Assembly (NCBI GenBank): GCA_025917655.1
Contig: CP084609.1
Span: 992,001 to 1,056,000 of the forward strand
Origin: Chlorella sorokiniana
Taxonomy: Eukaryota > Chlorophyta > Trebouxiophyceae > Chlorellales > Chlorellaceae
Direction of reading: 5' to 3'
DNA: 64,000 nt
Shown: positions 11,096 through 27,900 of the stretch, piece by piece
Layout: each line of letters opens with the position of its first letter
Position numbering within the stretch: the stretch's first letter is position 1
Program-made: the position numbers and the translations under genes
The notes under the pieces: model-generated
What the model saw: the letters and a program-made list of their open reading frames with translations, nothing else
What the model was told of the DNA's origin: nothing
Database searches by the model: none

Positions 11096-13267
11096 CTAGC
11101 CCGACCTGGCCCCGCCCTCCTTCTCCTCCTCCTCCTCCGGCTGAGTCACCACCACCTCCTGTACCGCATGCACCCCCGCCAGCAGCTCCCCCACGCTCTG
11201 CCGCCGCCCGCTGCCGCAGCGCAGCCAGAGCGAGATGACGGCGCCAACACCTGCACGCGGGGGCCAGCGAGGCAGCCGCCTGCTCGGCTTCGCCATCCCG
11301 CTTGTTTCTGCGGAGAAGAACCCACGCAAAAAGGAAGCAAGGTGCTCCCTGTGTGGCAACCCCAGCTGGCGCACGCCGCCTCGCCTGCAGAGCCGGCCAC
11401 GTATGCGGCGTCCAGCAAGGCGGCCGCCACGCAGCGCCAGACGGGGCGGAGTGACCCCACACAGGCTCTTCATACCACATGCCTGAGAGGGAGGGAGGGC
11501 AGGGTGGTGGTGGTGTGTGTGTGCATGTGAGGGAGATCATTTGCAGCGTTGCAATAGCAACTCCCGTGTGGCGGCCCAGCTAGGGCCGTCGCCTCGTCGG
11601 CAAAGCTGCCGTCCCAACCGCAACTAGCCCCCCCGCCCTGCCCACCAAACAGGCCGCCAGCCGTGGGCCGCGCACGCAGCCACGGCGCCGCTGCAGCGTA
11701 CATTGGCGCCGCTGCGGCTGCAGCACCCAGTGCTGTCGGCAGGGCAGCGGCGGCGGTGAAGAGGTACACCGCGGCCGCGGGTGCTGCCAGCGTGGCGGCG
11801 GTCGACAGCAGGTACTCCGCAGCATGCAGCCAGCGGGAGGGCGCCTGCAGCGGCGGTACATAGCCTCCGCGTGAGCGCTCATCCCGGTCAAGCGGTGGCT
11901 CCTGGCTGCCTTGGGGCTCCTGCAGGCGCACACAGACCCCCTACAGCCCAGGGAGGCAGGCCGCCAAGGCAAGCACAGGCCTAGGGCCGCGGCCAGCAAC
12001 CACCAGCTTCCGCCCGCCCTTTGCTGCGCACCACCTCACCCTGCTCTGGAACGCGGTGCGGCTGCCCGGGCGCAGCAGCTGCCAGAAGGCGGCGGGGTCC
12101 AGGGCGCGCAGGCGGCGGTACAGGCGCAGGCGGGACATGCTGGCGCTGACGTCGCCCGCGGTCAGCCCGCGGGCCTGCTGGCAGCAACAGGGGCAGTGGC
12201 AGCGGGGCGGGGGCGCTCGGCTGCACGGAATGCCAGCTTCAGAGCCTGCCAAGTCAACAAGAGGTGGCAACACGCTGCCCAGGCCGCCTTGGGCGCGCGG
12301 CTGCGGCAGCTTGTGGGTGCGGCCAGCTGGCGGCGAGCGCCCCCACCTTTAGGAAAGCGCGGAACTCCGGGGTGGCCTGCAGGCGGCGCAGCGCCCCTCG
12401 GTCGCCTCGCTGGCCAGCCCCTCCCCCACTCCTCCTCCTCAGACTCAGCCTCGCCTGCAGGGATGGGGAGAGGCAGCGCGGGGCGGGGGCGGGGGTGCCC
12501 GGGGTGGATCGTGGTGCAGGGGATTGCGGATGTCGTTGGGCGGGCATCGCGCCGTGGACTGTGTATCGTCGGTAGAACACCCAGCGTGGTTTATGAGCCA
12601 CTGGGGATGGCGGACAACCGGAGAGGCGGCAGCCACGCACCTAGCCCCATGCCGTAACGCCCGGCACTCCCGGCGTGGCAGCCTGAGCTGGAGTGGCGCC
12701 CAGGCCGGCTGGTGCGGCGGTGCTGCCGTGCGCGCTGCCCAGGCCGGCCAGATAAAGCCCGTGCTGCAGCAAGCTGAGCGGCAGCAGCAGCACGCTGGCG
12801 GCAGCGTCGCCGGCAGCCACGAGCCCGCTGCTCTTGCCGACGCGCGTGCCACCTGCCGCGTCTGGAGTGTGCACGCCGCGCGACGCCCGATTGCGCCTGC
12901 CAAGGCGGGCCCGCCTGCTGCTGGTGTCCGATCGCGCGTGCGGGCCTGGACGGTCAAGTGCCTGCGAGGCAGGTGCAGGGAATGAGAGTCAGGGCCGGCC
13001 TGCAATGCAACAGCCAGCGCCGCCGCCCACCCACCTGCCGCCACGTGGGAGCTCAGCCCGAGGCGCAAGCAGCCTACGTCCTCTTCCGCCATGCAAGAAG
13101 CGATTCAGGAGGGCAATGAGGAGTAGGGGCAGCAGCGCTGTGAGGGCAACTTGAAGTGGGTCCCACGGCGCGGTGGCGGCAGGCGGGGTGCCGCCGCCAA
13201 CATTCCCCTCAAACTCGGCGTTGTCGCGACACAGGCGATCGGCGGGGTCGCACTGCTGGGCTACCAT
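11096..13267 (-). CDS. Multi-exon membrane protein with RDD-like C-terminus
   Basis: On the - strand an ATG at 13267 starts MVAQQCDPADRL and leads to a helix LQVALTALLPLLLIALLNRF. Later exons encode a second hydrophobic stretch (SVLLLPLSLLQHGLYLAGL), an acidic EEEEWG patch, ALRRLQATPEFRAFLK, MSRLRLYRRLRALDPAAFW, a pair of helices after YLLSTAATLAAPAAAVYLF, and then VAAALLDAAYVAGSAGEA. The end, VISLWLRCGSGRRQSVGELLAGV, resembles the RDD domain (Arg, two Asp), where a helix starting R-x-x-A-x-x-x-D is followed by a G-R-R-Q-(S/T)-x-G-(E/K) loop. The stop is at 11096. The RDD assignment rests on those two pieces only. Function is unknown; RDD proteins are often transport-related. The gene is divergent from the Ala/Gly-rich protein. 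Several exon joins need frame adjustments. Confidence 0.45.
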
Positions 13268-13644
13268 CCTTGTGAAATGGCCGCTTGGAACGACCTAGTC
13301 TCCAGGGGTGGCGAAACCAAGGTGCGATCAAGAAGAGGGGTGGGCGCTGTTCGCGATTTGATGGGCCTACTCGCAATACCGGGCGTCATATCCGCGCGGA
13401 ATGGAGGGCAATGTGCCGCCGCGGGCTCGTCCCGCCGAACTGTACGATTGGTACTCGCGAACTGACGCTTTCTGCGCTGTTCGCCGGGTAGATGGCGAAA
13501 TCTGGGACCAGGATTACCTTGTGTATTAGTGGGCTGTCCATTCAATCCGCAGGTGCAGCTCACGACGGGTTTCACTTTGCAGCGAGAGATCGTGGCTTGA
13601 ACTTGATGGTTCCCGGGCCCAGGCACCAGTTCTGAAGGGCTCAC

Positions 13645-16600
13645 ATGTCTTCCAGCCCTCCCGCGCATCGCCAAGCCAACCAGGGCAGCCCCGAGCCCGG
13701 CTTTATGGACGGGAGAGAGCGCCCTGCCCGCTCGTCCTCTGGCGGAGGGAGGGCGGGCAGGGGAGGCATGAAGCTTGGCGCAGCCAGGAGGCAGGCTGAG
13801 GCTGCGGCGGCAGCAAAGCCCCTCCTGCCGTCGTCCGCCCCGCCGGCAGCGCCGGCCCCGCTGGCAGCTGCCACAAGCAAGGATGAGGAGTGGGGTGGAG
13901 ACGACGAGGTGCGGGGTCAGACACAACCTGGCTCGCTATCGCGTCCCACATGCATGCAATGTGCAATGTGTAGAGCAGCATGCCGCTTGCCTGCAAGGCC
14001 GCGAAGAGAGCAGCACCCACCTGGCCTGCCTGCAGGAGTGGGGTGTCGCTGGGTGGGACAAAGCCGCCGCTCAGCACGGCACGGCCGGCAAGCCCCAGCT
14101 GCCGCTGTCGCCCACGGTGAGCGTCGATCCACCGCCCTGTGGCCCGCTGCGCCTGCCGCCGCCTTGAGCGCGCGGTGTTGAACATGCCCCTTGCCCCTGA
14201 TCCCTCTGTGCAGAGCGGGCGACCCATGGAGGGCTTTGGCAGCGGCACGGTGCCCAACGGGCGCGGCGCCGGCCGCGCCGCCAGCCGCGTCAGCACCCGC
14301 GTCGGCGCTTTGGTGGGCTCCCCAAAGGCGCGTCACACGGTGCGCGCAGCCGCCGCCGCTGCTGCAGCTGCAGCGCCCGCCGCCCGTCGCCTCCCTCAGC
14401 CTCTCATGCCGCGCCTGCCTGCTCCCAGCCCCAGCCCACACCACCGGCTGCCTCTGCTCGCCGCCGCGCTGACAGAAACGAGCCTTGCGCCCCCGGGCCG
14501 CCCTCCTTGCCTGCAGGGCCTGCTGCTGCTGGGCATGTTTGTGGTGGTGGCCGCCCTCAGCGCCCGCATGGCCAGCCGCGGGCGCGGCGCCGCCGACGCG
14601 CTGCACACAGCCGACCTGCGCAGCTACAGCAGCGACGGCGCTGGCGCCAGCGGCGGCGGCGGCGGGGCGGGCGGGGCCGACGGCACCGCGGCTGCCCTGG
14701 CCGTCGACAGCGACAGCGTGGGGCTGATGACAGGCGGCAGCGCCAGCAGCGGCGGCGCCTCCAACTCAGCAGCCTCGGGGGATGGCAGGGACACGCGAGA
14801 CAGCGCAGAGGGCAACGGCGGCGCCGCTACCGCTTTGGGCGGCGCCCGGAGCGGCGGCTTTGCCGGCGCGGCCGCCGCCTCGCGGGCGGCGGCATGCTGG
14901 CGGGCGACACCGCGGACGAGGTGGCGGCCGCCCTGGCGCGCTCCAGCGGCGACCAGGGTTTCCACGACGAGCCGAGGGCAGCCAGCGGCGGCGGGGAGGT
15001 GCGTGGCGGTCGGTCGGCGGCTTCGGCACGCCCGGCAGCCACGCCCCTCGCTCCTCCCCATGCGCTGGCTGAAGCAGCGTCGGCGTGCCTGCGCACGTTT
15101 GGCGCCGCTCCTCCCCCATAAAACTCGCCCGCTTCGTCTCCCTCCCCTTGCAGCCGTGGCGGCCTCGACGGCGGGCTGCTGCAGGGCGCCAGCCAGAGTG
15201 AGGAGGAGGAGGTGGACGATTTCGGGGTGGAAGCCGCGGGCGGCGACGGCGACGACGACGGCGACGACGACGGCCTGTTCCTGCCCGACAGCAAGGCTGC
15301 GGGGGCTGGCTCCGCAGCGGCGCTCTCCGGCGCAGCCCTGGGCTCGGCCGGGCACAGCTCTGGGCAGCGGCGGCGCGTTCGACCGCTTTGCGCAGGCGCA
15401 GCGCGCGGGCGGCGGCGCCGACGAGCGCAGCGGGCGCAGCTGGAGCGACGGCATGGCCACCGCGGGCGGCGGCGGCGGCGGCACAGCCGCCGTGTTTGGC
15501 GCCGCTGCTGGCGACTCCACCGCCGGCTCCCTGGGAGGAGGCGCTGGCACCCAAGGCACCTCGTTTGGTGGCGCCGCCGTCGGTGCCTCCATCGCAGATG
15601 AATCTGCCTCCACGCTTGGAGCCTCGCTACCCGGCAGCGGCGCTGGCGCTGCCGCCGGCATGGGCGCGCGCTGGGCGGCGGCAGCGGGGCCTCCGCCGAC
15701 GGCTTTGCCGGCGGGCAGAGCGGCGCGGGCGCCGCCGCTTGACTGCCACGGACGGCGCAGGCAGCGCGGCGGATGCGTCAAGCGCTGGCGGCCGCTTTCA
15801 GGAACTCGATATTGGTGGCGGCGCGGACGAAACGCGCACCGACGGCGCCGCCGCTGCGCTGGGCAGCGCCGCCGACGCCTCTGCAACCGGCGCCAGCCTG
15901 GGCGGCGGCGTGACTGGCGGCGGCGCCGCTGGCGCCGCTGAGGGCGACGCGTCTGGCGCGGAGGGCAGCGTCACCGCACTCTCGGTGCAGCAGCAGCTGG
16001 CGGCGCTGAGTGCCCGTGACGGTGCGCCCGCCGCGCAGCTGCCTACAGCGCTGGTGCCTGCTTGTGCTCTGCTGTGCTGTGCTGCGCTGTTTTTTCAGCC
16101 AGCATTGTTGGCTGTGAGTCCGCATGTCCCAGCCCTTGCTGCGGCGCTCTGGCCTGCCCTGCTGGCGACCTCTGCTGCCTCAATGCGCTGCAGGCACCGG
16201 CGGCACGGGCCAGCTGCCACCAGGCGGCGCCGCCGTCGGCAGCGGCGCCGCCGATGGCGCTTCCACGGGCGCTGTGGCGGGCTCCATCCAGCAGCAGCTG
16301 GCGGCGCAGGGGCTGGGGGCGCAGCAGGCGGCCGCAGCAGCGGGCGGCGGCGCAGGTGAGCGTGCGCGGGCGCGTGGCCGTCGCTGGCTCGTCGGGCGGC
16401 TTTGCAGCTGCGCTCTGCTCGTCCTGCGTGCAATGGCGGCAGCCCTGGCGGGCCAGCCAACCCCTCTGCCCCTCCCGTGCATTGCCGTGCAGGCGCTGCG
16501 TCTATCTCCGCAACCGGCGGCGGCCAAGCGGACCCTGTCGGCCTGCCTGGCGCAGGGGGCGGCGCAGGGGCGGCGCGGCTGGGGCTGTGTCGGCTGGGGA

Positions 16601-19517
16601 GCGGCTGGAGGCTGATGTGGTGGCTCAGCTGCAGGCCAAGATCCAGGCACTGGAGCAGCAGCTGGCCGGAACCGCGGGCAGTACTGCTGGAAGCGCAACA
16701 ACCACGGCGGCCGCAACCGCCCTGCCCGGCCAGCAGCAGCAGCAGCTGGCTGCCGCCGGCGCGTCGGCTGCTGCAGCTGGGGCGGCGTCTGGCGGCGGCG
16801 CCGCCGCACCCTCTGCTGCTGCCGGCGCCGCCGCCAGCCGGGCGGAGATTGAGAGGCAGCTGGACCGGCTGGCGCCTGGGAACAAGGGTGGGTTGCGCTG
16901 CCCGGGAGGGGGCTTAATGGGTTCGGCCGCGCCAACCCTTTGGTTCACCACCTCTCAGCCCGGCTCCACGGGTTCTGAGCAATGCCTTGCGTGCGGTCCG
17001 CGGGTGTGGCCCTTGAAGCGCCGGCCTGTGCCCAGCACCCGACTGCTGCCTCTCGGTGTGTGGTGTGCAGTGCCGCCAGTGAACCCCTTCGTGCTGGAGA
17101 AGATGGAGGAGGAGGGGCAGCAGGAGGGCGGCGAGCAGGCGCAGGGCGCCGCGAGCGGCGGTGCAGCCGGCACCGCCGGCGCGGGCGGCGCTGCGCCTGA
17201 CCCGCCCGCCACAGGTGCGGTCGCCGAAGTGGCGAGCGCCCTGGAGGCCGCCGATGGCGGCGCGGGCGCTGCTCAGGGCGGCGCCGGAGGCGCCGCTGGC
17301 GCGTCTCACCTCGCTGTCGACCCGCTGGGGCCAGCTGGCAACGCCTCCGCCTCCGCCACAGCTGCGACCGGCGCTGCCGCCGCCGGCGTGGCGGCCGCCG
17401 CGTTGGGCGGCACTGCTGAGGCTGGGGGGTGGCAGGTTCTGCTGGCGCAGCGGAGCAGGCGGAGGCAGGCACGGCGGCGCAGCAGGCAACTGGCACGGCG
17501 GCGCAGCAAGCAACTGGCACGACAGACGCTGCGACGCAGCAGGCAGGTAGCGCAGCAGGCGCTGCGGCGCAGCTGGCGGCTGCTGGCACGGTTTCTGCGT
17601 TGCCGGCTGCAGGGAGCGGCGGCAGCTCTGCGGAAGGAGGGGAAACGGCCGAGGCGCTGCCTGCTGCCACCGGCGGTGCGCAGGCCGGGGTGCATGGTGC
17701 TGCTGCCAGCACCGGATCCGGTGGCGCCCGGCAACACCAGCGCCGTCGCCGCCGCCGTGCAGCCTGGCGCTGCTGGCAGCGCTGCTGGCGGCGCCGATGC
17801 AGGCAGCGGGGCCGCCGCTGCCGCGGGCAGCGAGCCAGGCAGCCTCCCGGCTGCTGGTGGCAGCGCCGCCACGGGCCAGGCCTCGGATGTTCTGGCCGCC
17901 AGCAACGCCAGCGCTGCAGAAGCCACCGCGGCGGGCGCTTCTGGGGCCGACGCGCGGCCAGCTGCTGTCGGCAGCGCGGCTGGGCAGGCCGGCAATGGGA
18001 CCGCATCCGGGGGGCCCTTGCCGGCGGCGGCGGCGGCGCCAGCGGCGCTGGGGCCGGCAGCGCCACACGCAACGCTTCTCCAAGCTGGAGCAGCCGGGCA
18101 GCAGGGATGGCGGCGAGGACGGCGACGGCGGGCTGAGCCTGGATGTCTACGATGCACAGCAGGAGGAGGAGGAGGAGGAGGGGGGGCAGCCAGACAGCGT
18201 GCCCCCAGGCAGCGCCATTGCAGCGGCAGCGCCGACGCTGGTTTGGGCGAACGGCCTGTTGAGGACGGCGCCGGAAGCGAAGCCTTGGGCGCGCCCACGG
18301 TTGCGATCGGGGCCCGGCGGGGCTGGTGCACGCGCTGCGGAAGCAGAGCCCTCTGGGGACAATGCAGTGGCGGGCGGCGACAAGTCGGGCGTGGCTGCCA
18401 AACAAGAGGAGGCAGAGCCGGCGGCGGAGGAGGAGGGGGAGGACGCGGCTGCCAAGGAGGCAGAGCCGGCAGCGGAGGAGGTCAGGGCTGCTGAGGAGGA
18501 GGCAGAGCCGGCAGCGGCGAAGGAGGCACAACCGGCGGCGGCGGCGGAGGAGGAGGAGGAGGCTGCAGAGGAGGAGGCCAACGCGTCGGGAGATGAGGCG
18601 GCAGCGGAGGGCCAGGTGCTTGAGGAGGAGGAGCGGGAGGCTGAGGCTGCTGCCGCAGCAGGCGCTGCTGCGGAGCCGGGCGATGCATTGAGCCGGCCTG
18701 TGGGCGGCCAGGCGGGCCAGCCTGGTTCCCAGGAGCCCGCCGTGAGGAGGCTGCCTGCGGACGGCAAGGCGGCGGCAGGCCAGGGGCCGCAGGGTGGGGC
18801 GGCTGGCGAGGCTGGCCCCAAACCTGGCACGCCCTCGGGCCAGGGCGGCAAGGCAGGGGAGGATCCGGCGGGCGGCAAGGCGGCCGCAGCAGCGGGCGCT
18901 GCTGGAGGTGACAAGGCACGGGCAGCCACGGCGGACGACAAGCAGGAGGAGCAGCAGCAGGCAGGCAAGGCGCAGGGCAAGAAGGGCGCACCGGCGACTG
19001 ACGGCGGCAGCAAGGGCAATGGCGGCGGCGCCACCAAAAGCACCGGCGCAGGCGGGGCGGCACTGCCGGCAAGGGCACTGGCGGCGGCGATGCCAAGGGC
19101 GGGGCCGCAGACGCCAAGAAGCGCAGCTCCACAGAGCAGGCCGGCGGCGGCGCCAAGGCCGACGCTGCGCCGGCAGGGGCGGCAAGGGCGCGGCCAAGGA
19201 CACCTCTGCTCCAACAGATGGCGGCAAGGGTGCAGCTCCCGCCAAAGGTGCCTCCCGGCTGCCTCCAAGGCTGGCCCCAACGCCCCTTCCAACAAGAATG
19301 GGGCAAAGGACGATGCGGGCGAGGATGCCGCCGCCAAGGGAAAGAAGGGCAAGCAGGGGGAGAAGACGCACGGCCAGCCCGGCGGCGGCAAGGGCGGCGG
19401 CAAGGGCTCGAAGCCGCCGCCTCGCGGCGCAGGCAGCAGGAGGTGGAGCTGCGCGGCGGCGGCGGCGAGTCGGCGGCGCGCCGCGGCCACCGCAAGGCGG
19501 CTGGCGGCCGGCGGTGA
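13645..19517 (+). CDS. Very large Ala/Gly/Ser-rich, single-pass membrane protein with acidic and Lys-rich tail
   Basis: The ATG at 13645 begins MSSSPPAHRQANQG; another ATG (MKLGAARRQAEAAA) lies at 13768. After an exon with GFGSGTVPNGRGAGRAASR, a single hydrophobic helix (GLLLLGMFVVVAALSARMA, about 14518-14575) suggests a signal anchor. Everything after it is low complexity: Gly/Ala/Ser repeats, acidic tracts (EEEEVDDFG), a short coiled coil (LQAKIQALEQQLAG, about 16622), an imperfect TAAQQATG repeat (about 17470-17530), an Ala/Glu/Lys region (AEPAAEEEG type, 18400-18660) and a Lys/Gly-rich end. The coding-like frame moves between registers several times (near 14884, 15360, 15665, 15750 and 19080-19250), some at splice sites and some at G/C runs, so the length (about 1500-1800 residues) is uncertain. 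No homologue is recognised; a lumenal or cell-wall structural role is a guess. Confidence 0.5.
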
Positions 19518-20097
19518 CGTGGCTGAGAACCGATTTGTGGCTAACCAAAGTATCTGTCCATTCGTGGACTCTGTCCTTTCCGCTCCTTCTCTTTGCACCC
19601 TTTTATTGCACTGTTCTGCGCTTGTTGTTGCACCTGCGCTGCTTGTTTCTCACGCCGCTCACCGTGCGGCCCTGCTCCTTTTGCTTCTGTTGACAAGTGC
19701 CCTTGCTTCTGGCTGCAAAGTGCAAGAGTGTGCGATGCGCGTGCTCCAGTCAGAGGCAAGACCCCAGCAGCTGGCACCCAGAGATGCTCCTCGAGCTGCC
19801 TGAGCAGCCTGCTCCCCCCAGTCGGCATGCTCGGAGCTTCCAGACTCGCTTTTCTTGCTTGCCGACAGCCCAGCCTGCCGAGCGGCCTGCACCGCCCCAG
19901 GCTCAGCAGGGGCACGCCGCAGCCCAGCTGGCAGCCAGCAGGCAGCTGCCGCCCCTGGGAGCGTCTCTGCTGGGGCCTCACCCCGCCTCTCACCATGTGC
20001 AGTTCACAGAGGGAAGGCAGGCAACAAAAGGGGAGGGGGGCAATCAAATAATGCGTGCGTGTGGGCGGTGGATGGCGCCGGGTCAGGGGCGGCCAGC
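19518..20097. other. Convergent intergenic/3' UTR region
   Basis: This lies between the stop of the Ala/Gly-rich gene and the stop of ATP sulfurylase. It is pyrimidine-rich on the + strand at the start (19560-19700), as expected for a 3' UTR. I find no supported exon. Confidence 0.4.
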
Positions 20098-24624
<4,527 letters not shown>

Positions 24625-24910
24625 GTGGGAAGGGTAGGTGCGGTGGCCAGGCGCCTCTGCGCTGGGCGAAGGTGATACACCCAGGTGGATGGGGTCGGAA
24701 GAGGGCGTGATCGTCGCAACCGCCCCTCTTGCCGGCACTGCTTAATCTTTGCGCTTTGTGCACAAGAAAGGCGCATGTGCTCAATCAATTCCACTCGCTT
24801 TCTAATGTTATTAAGGTCGAAGCATGCTGCCAAAGCGTTTTTGATGTCTCGGGACCGCGGCACAGTTCGGTGGTCAAAAGCTTGATGTCCATCGTGCTCA
24901 ACTGCGGGCT

Positions 24911-27900
24911 ATGCCGGCCCCCGACAGCGACAGCTATGTCACACTCAGCTCTGAGGAGGAGCTAGGCGATCACAGCCATCGCCAGGCACCTCCAGGCCGC
25001 AAGGGTGGGACGCTTGCTGCTCCCGCCTTGAGGCCCCAACGCCGCCGAACTGCGCGAGGCCTCCTGTCACCTGGCAGCCAGGCTGCAGCGCAGAACAGCA
25101 CCGCAGCATATGTTCTTGATCAACAGGAAGGTAGCACCAGGGCGAGCTCCCGTTTAGCCGCCGGCAGGGCCAGCGGCAGGGCGGCCGGCCGCCAGCAGCG
25201 CCAGCGGCCTGGCCAGGCGGCTGCCTTAGCCGAGCTGCAGCAAGCCAGGGCAGGGCGGGTTGCTGCCGTCGTCGCTCACCCCTCTGGGCAGCGGCGGAGC
25301 CGCGCACACGCGGTTGTTGAAGACAGCAGCAGCAGCGGCAGCGGCAGCCCTCCCGCCGGCAGCGACAGCTACGTGGCGGCTGAGCCATGGCCGCGGCGGC
25401 GGGCCTGCCGCGCTGCTGGCGGCGCACGCAGCCGCACCCGGTTCCTGCGAGGCGGGCGGGACTATGCGGAGTCGGGCTCCGACACAGGTGTACTGCTTTG
25501 TACAGGCAGCGCTGTCATCTGCCGTGAGGCCTGCATTTTCCATGTAATGCTGCACGGAGCTGTGGGCTCTGAAGCCTGGCGCCCTCGTCTGACGCCGGCC
25601 TGCCCGCCTGTTTGCTGCAGACATGGCCGACTTCATTGCCGGCGACGGCGAGGAAGAGCCGTCCGCAAGCGACGGCGACGGCCAGCAGTGGCCAGAGCGC
25701 GGCGGCGGCAGCCCGCCAAGTGCCAGCCCCTCAAGCCCCGCCTTGGATCAGCCCGCAGTCAGGCCGGGCGCACACGGACGGCGTGCCGCGGCCGGGGCCA
25801 GGGGGCTTGCGGCGGGCTCAGCGGCAGCGGCGGCGGCGGCAGCTTGGGACGACGACTCGGCGGCTGAGGGGGGGAGTGGAGCCTCCGGCGACGCTGTGGC
25901 AGCCCAGGCAGCCGGCCCAGGGGAGGAGCAGGAGGAGCCAGCTGACGACGGCGGTGCTGCGCCGCTGCGCTGCCGCAAGCGCAGGGCTGCCGCCTTGGTG
26001 GTCAGCTCGGAGAGCGAAGACGAGGCGGCTGCGCTGGGTGGTGATGAGGGGAGCAGGCATGCAGCGGAAGCTGGAGATGGCGGCGACGAGGGAGCGACGG
26101 CTACAACGCCAGGTGGCAAGCGCCGCCGCTTGCGGCGGGTGCACGGGGGCTCAGCTCCCGGGAGCAGTGAGGCTGGTGGGGACCCATCCCCTGGTCAGCC
26201 GCCGCCGCCGCCGTCGCCGCAGCAGCAGCAGCAGCAGCAGCAGCAGCCAGCGCCCGGCTCTGGGTCGGGTGACAGCCTGGCCGCGCGTCGTCAGCGCCGC
26301 ACGCCGCCGCCGCGCCCGCAGCTGGCCGCCGCAGACCGCATCCGGCAGGCGCAGCAGCGGTGGCAGCGGGGCGGCGGCCCGGCTGGGGGATCAGATGGAG
26401 AGGAGGGCGAGGGCGAGGAGCAGGGCCAGCTTTTGCCCGCAGGGGAGGAGGAGGATGTGTCTGTTCTGACAGACGAAGGCGACCCAGACGCCAGCTCGCA
26501 GCAGTCTCAGGGGAGCCATGGGGAGGAGGGCGGGGAGGCTGGGCAGCCGCGGCGGCGCGACCCCGTGGGGCCAGGCAGCGGCGCTCTGGCGGCGACCAAG
26601 GCTGGCAGAGGTGCGCGGCGGGGGCGGGGCTGCCGACCCGGGCAGCGCCCTGGGCAGCGCCTGCAGGCTCGCTGGGCCCCTGGCCTTGCCTGCTGCGCGC
26701 CATGCCTGCCCCCGCTTGCCTGCCTGCCTGCCTGCCTGCCTGCCCGCCTGCCTGCCCGCCTGCCTGCCCGCCGCTCTCCCGCCAGCTCTCCACCCTGCTC
26801 ACCCCCTTCCCCGCTCCCGGCCTGCGTCGGCTGCAGGGCCGCCGATGTGCTGGGGCTGGGCGCCTACAGCCCCCGCCAGCTGTTCGACATTTACGTCGAG
26901 TACGCGCTGCTGTGCTACGCCGACCCGGGTGAGCTGGCGCCAGCTGGCACGGCTGCCGTGCCTGCGCTGGAGCTGCACACGGCTGCCGCCGCCAGCGGGG
27001 CGGGCTGAGCCCGGCGCGGCTTGTCTACCGTGCCGGCGGCGGGCGAGGCTGCCCAGCGCATCCCCGGCTTGCCCTGACCGTTGCCGTGTACCTGCCTGGC
27101 AGGTACGCGGAATCTGTGCGGCGCAGCCCCACCCATGAGCAGTACTACCGGCGAGCCCTGGACCACATCGAGTTCGAAATGACGCGGCTGAGGTGCGGCG
27201 CCGCGGCTGCGGCAGCTGCGGCGCTGCTGCGCCAGTAAAGGCCCTGCCTTGCTTCCCCTCTGCCTGCTGTGGCCGCTGCGCTCGGACCCTGGCCCCCGCC
27301 CTTCGGGGCTTGGCACCCGCAGCTGGTCTGTGTGCTGCAGGAGGGCAGAGCAGCCGCTGCTGTGCCCTGCCGCCCGCAGGGGCAGCGTGGCCAGCGACGC
27401 GTGGAAGAGCAGCGCGCGCGGCCTGCTGCAGGCGCTCGAGGCGCTGCCGGGTGGGCTGCGGCTGCTGCTGGGCCGCAATGGCGCTGCAGGGCGATTGCCA
27501 CGGGCAGAGGACAACCTGTGCCAGTTCCAGCATTGCCATTTGCCTACTTTGGGGCCGCGAGCGAAACCAGATTCTCCATCCAAGCCGCCCCCTGCCTGCA
27601 CTCCGCCAGGTATTGAAACCGGCTGGACGTACGAGGACGGAGCGCAGGAGCTGGCGGGGGCGGCCTGCGACGCGTGCAACCGCAGCAGGTGCGCGCTGCG
27701 GGCGGGCAGGCCTTCAAACAGTTCATCAGGCCTGGGGGATGCCGCAGGAGCCTGGCGGGCAGCCTGCACGCACGAGCTTGCACGTGTGCTGGCCGCCAGG
27801 GGCAGCCCCTCCCTTTTGCAGCGGGGACCCGCCGTCCCACTGTCGCGCTTACGCCGGCACCCAACCCGCTGCCACACATCACCCCCCATTTTTTGCCGCA

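Noticed and set aside
14624-15886. 420-codon open frame on the - strand with Ala/Pro-rich sequence
   Set aside because: Antisense shadow of the low-complexity + strand gene; no start context, domain or splice logic.
16945-19548. 867-codon open frame on the - strand, Arg/Leu/Cys-rich
   Set aside because: It mirrors the Ala/Gly-rich + strand gene; in such GC-rich DNA antisense frames lack stops. Composition is that of a shadow and there is no domain.
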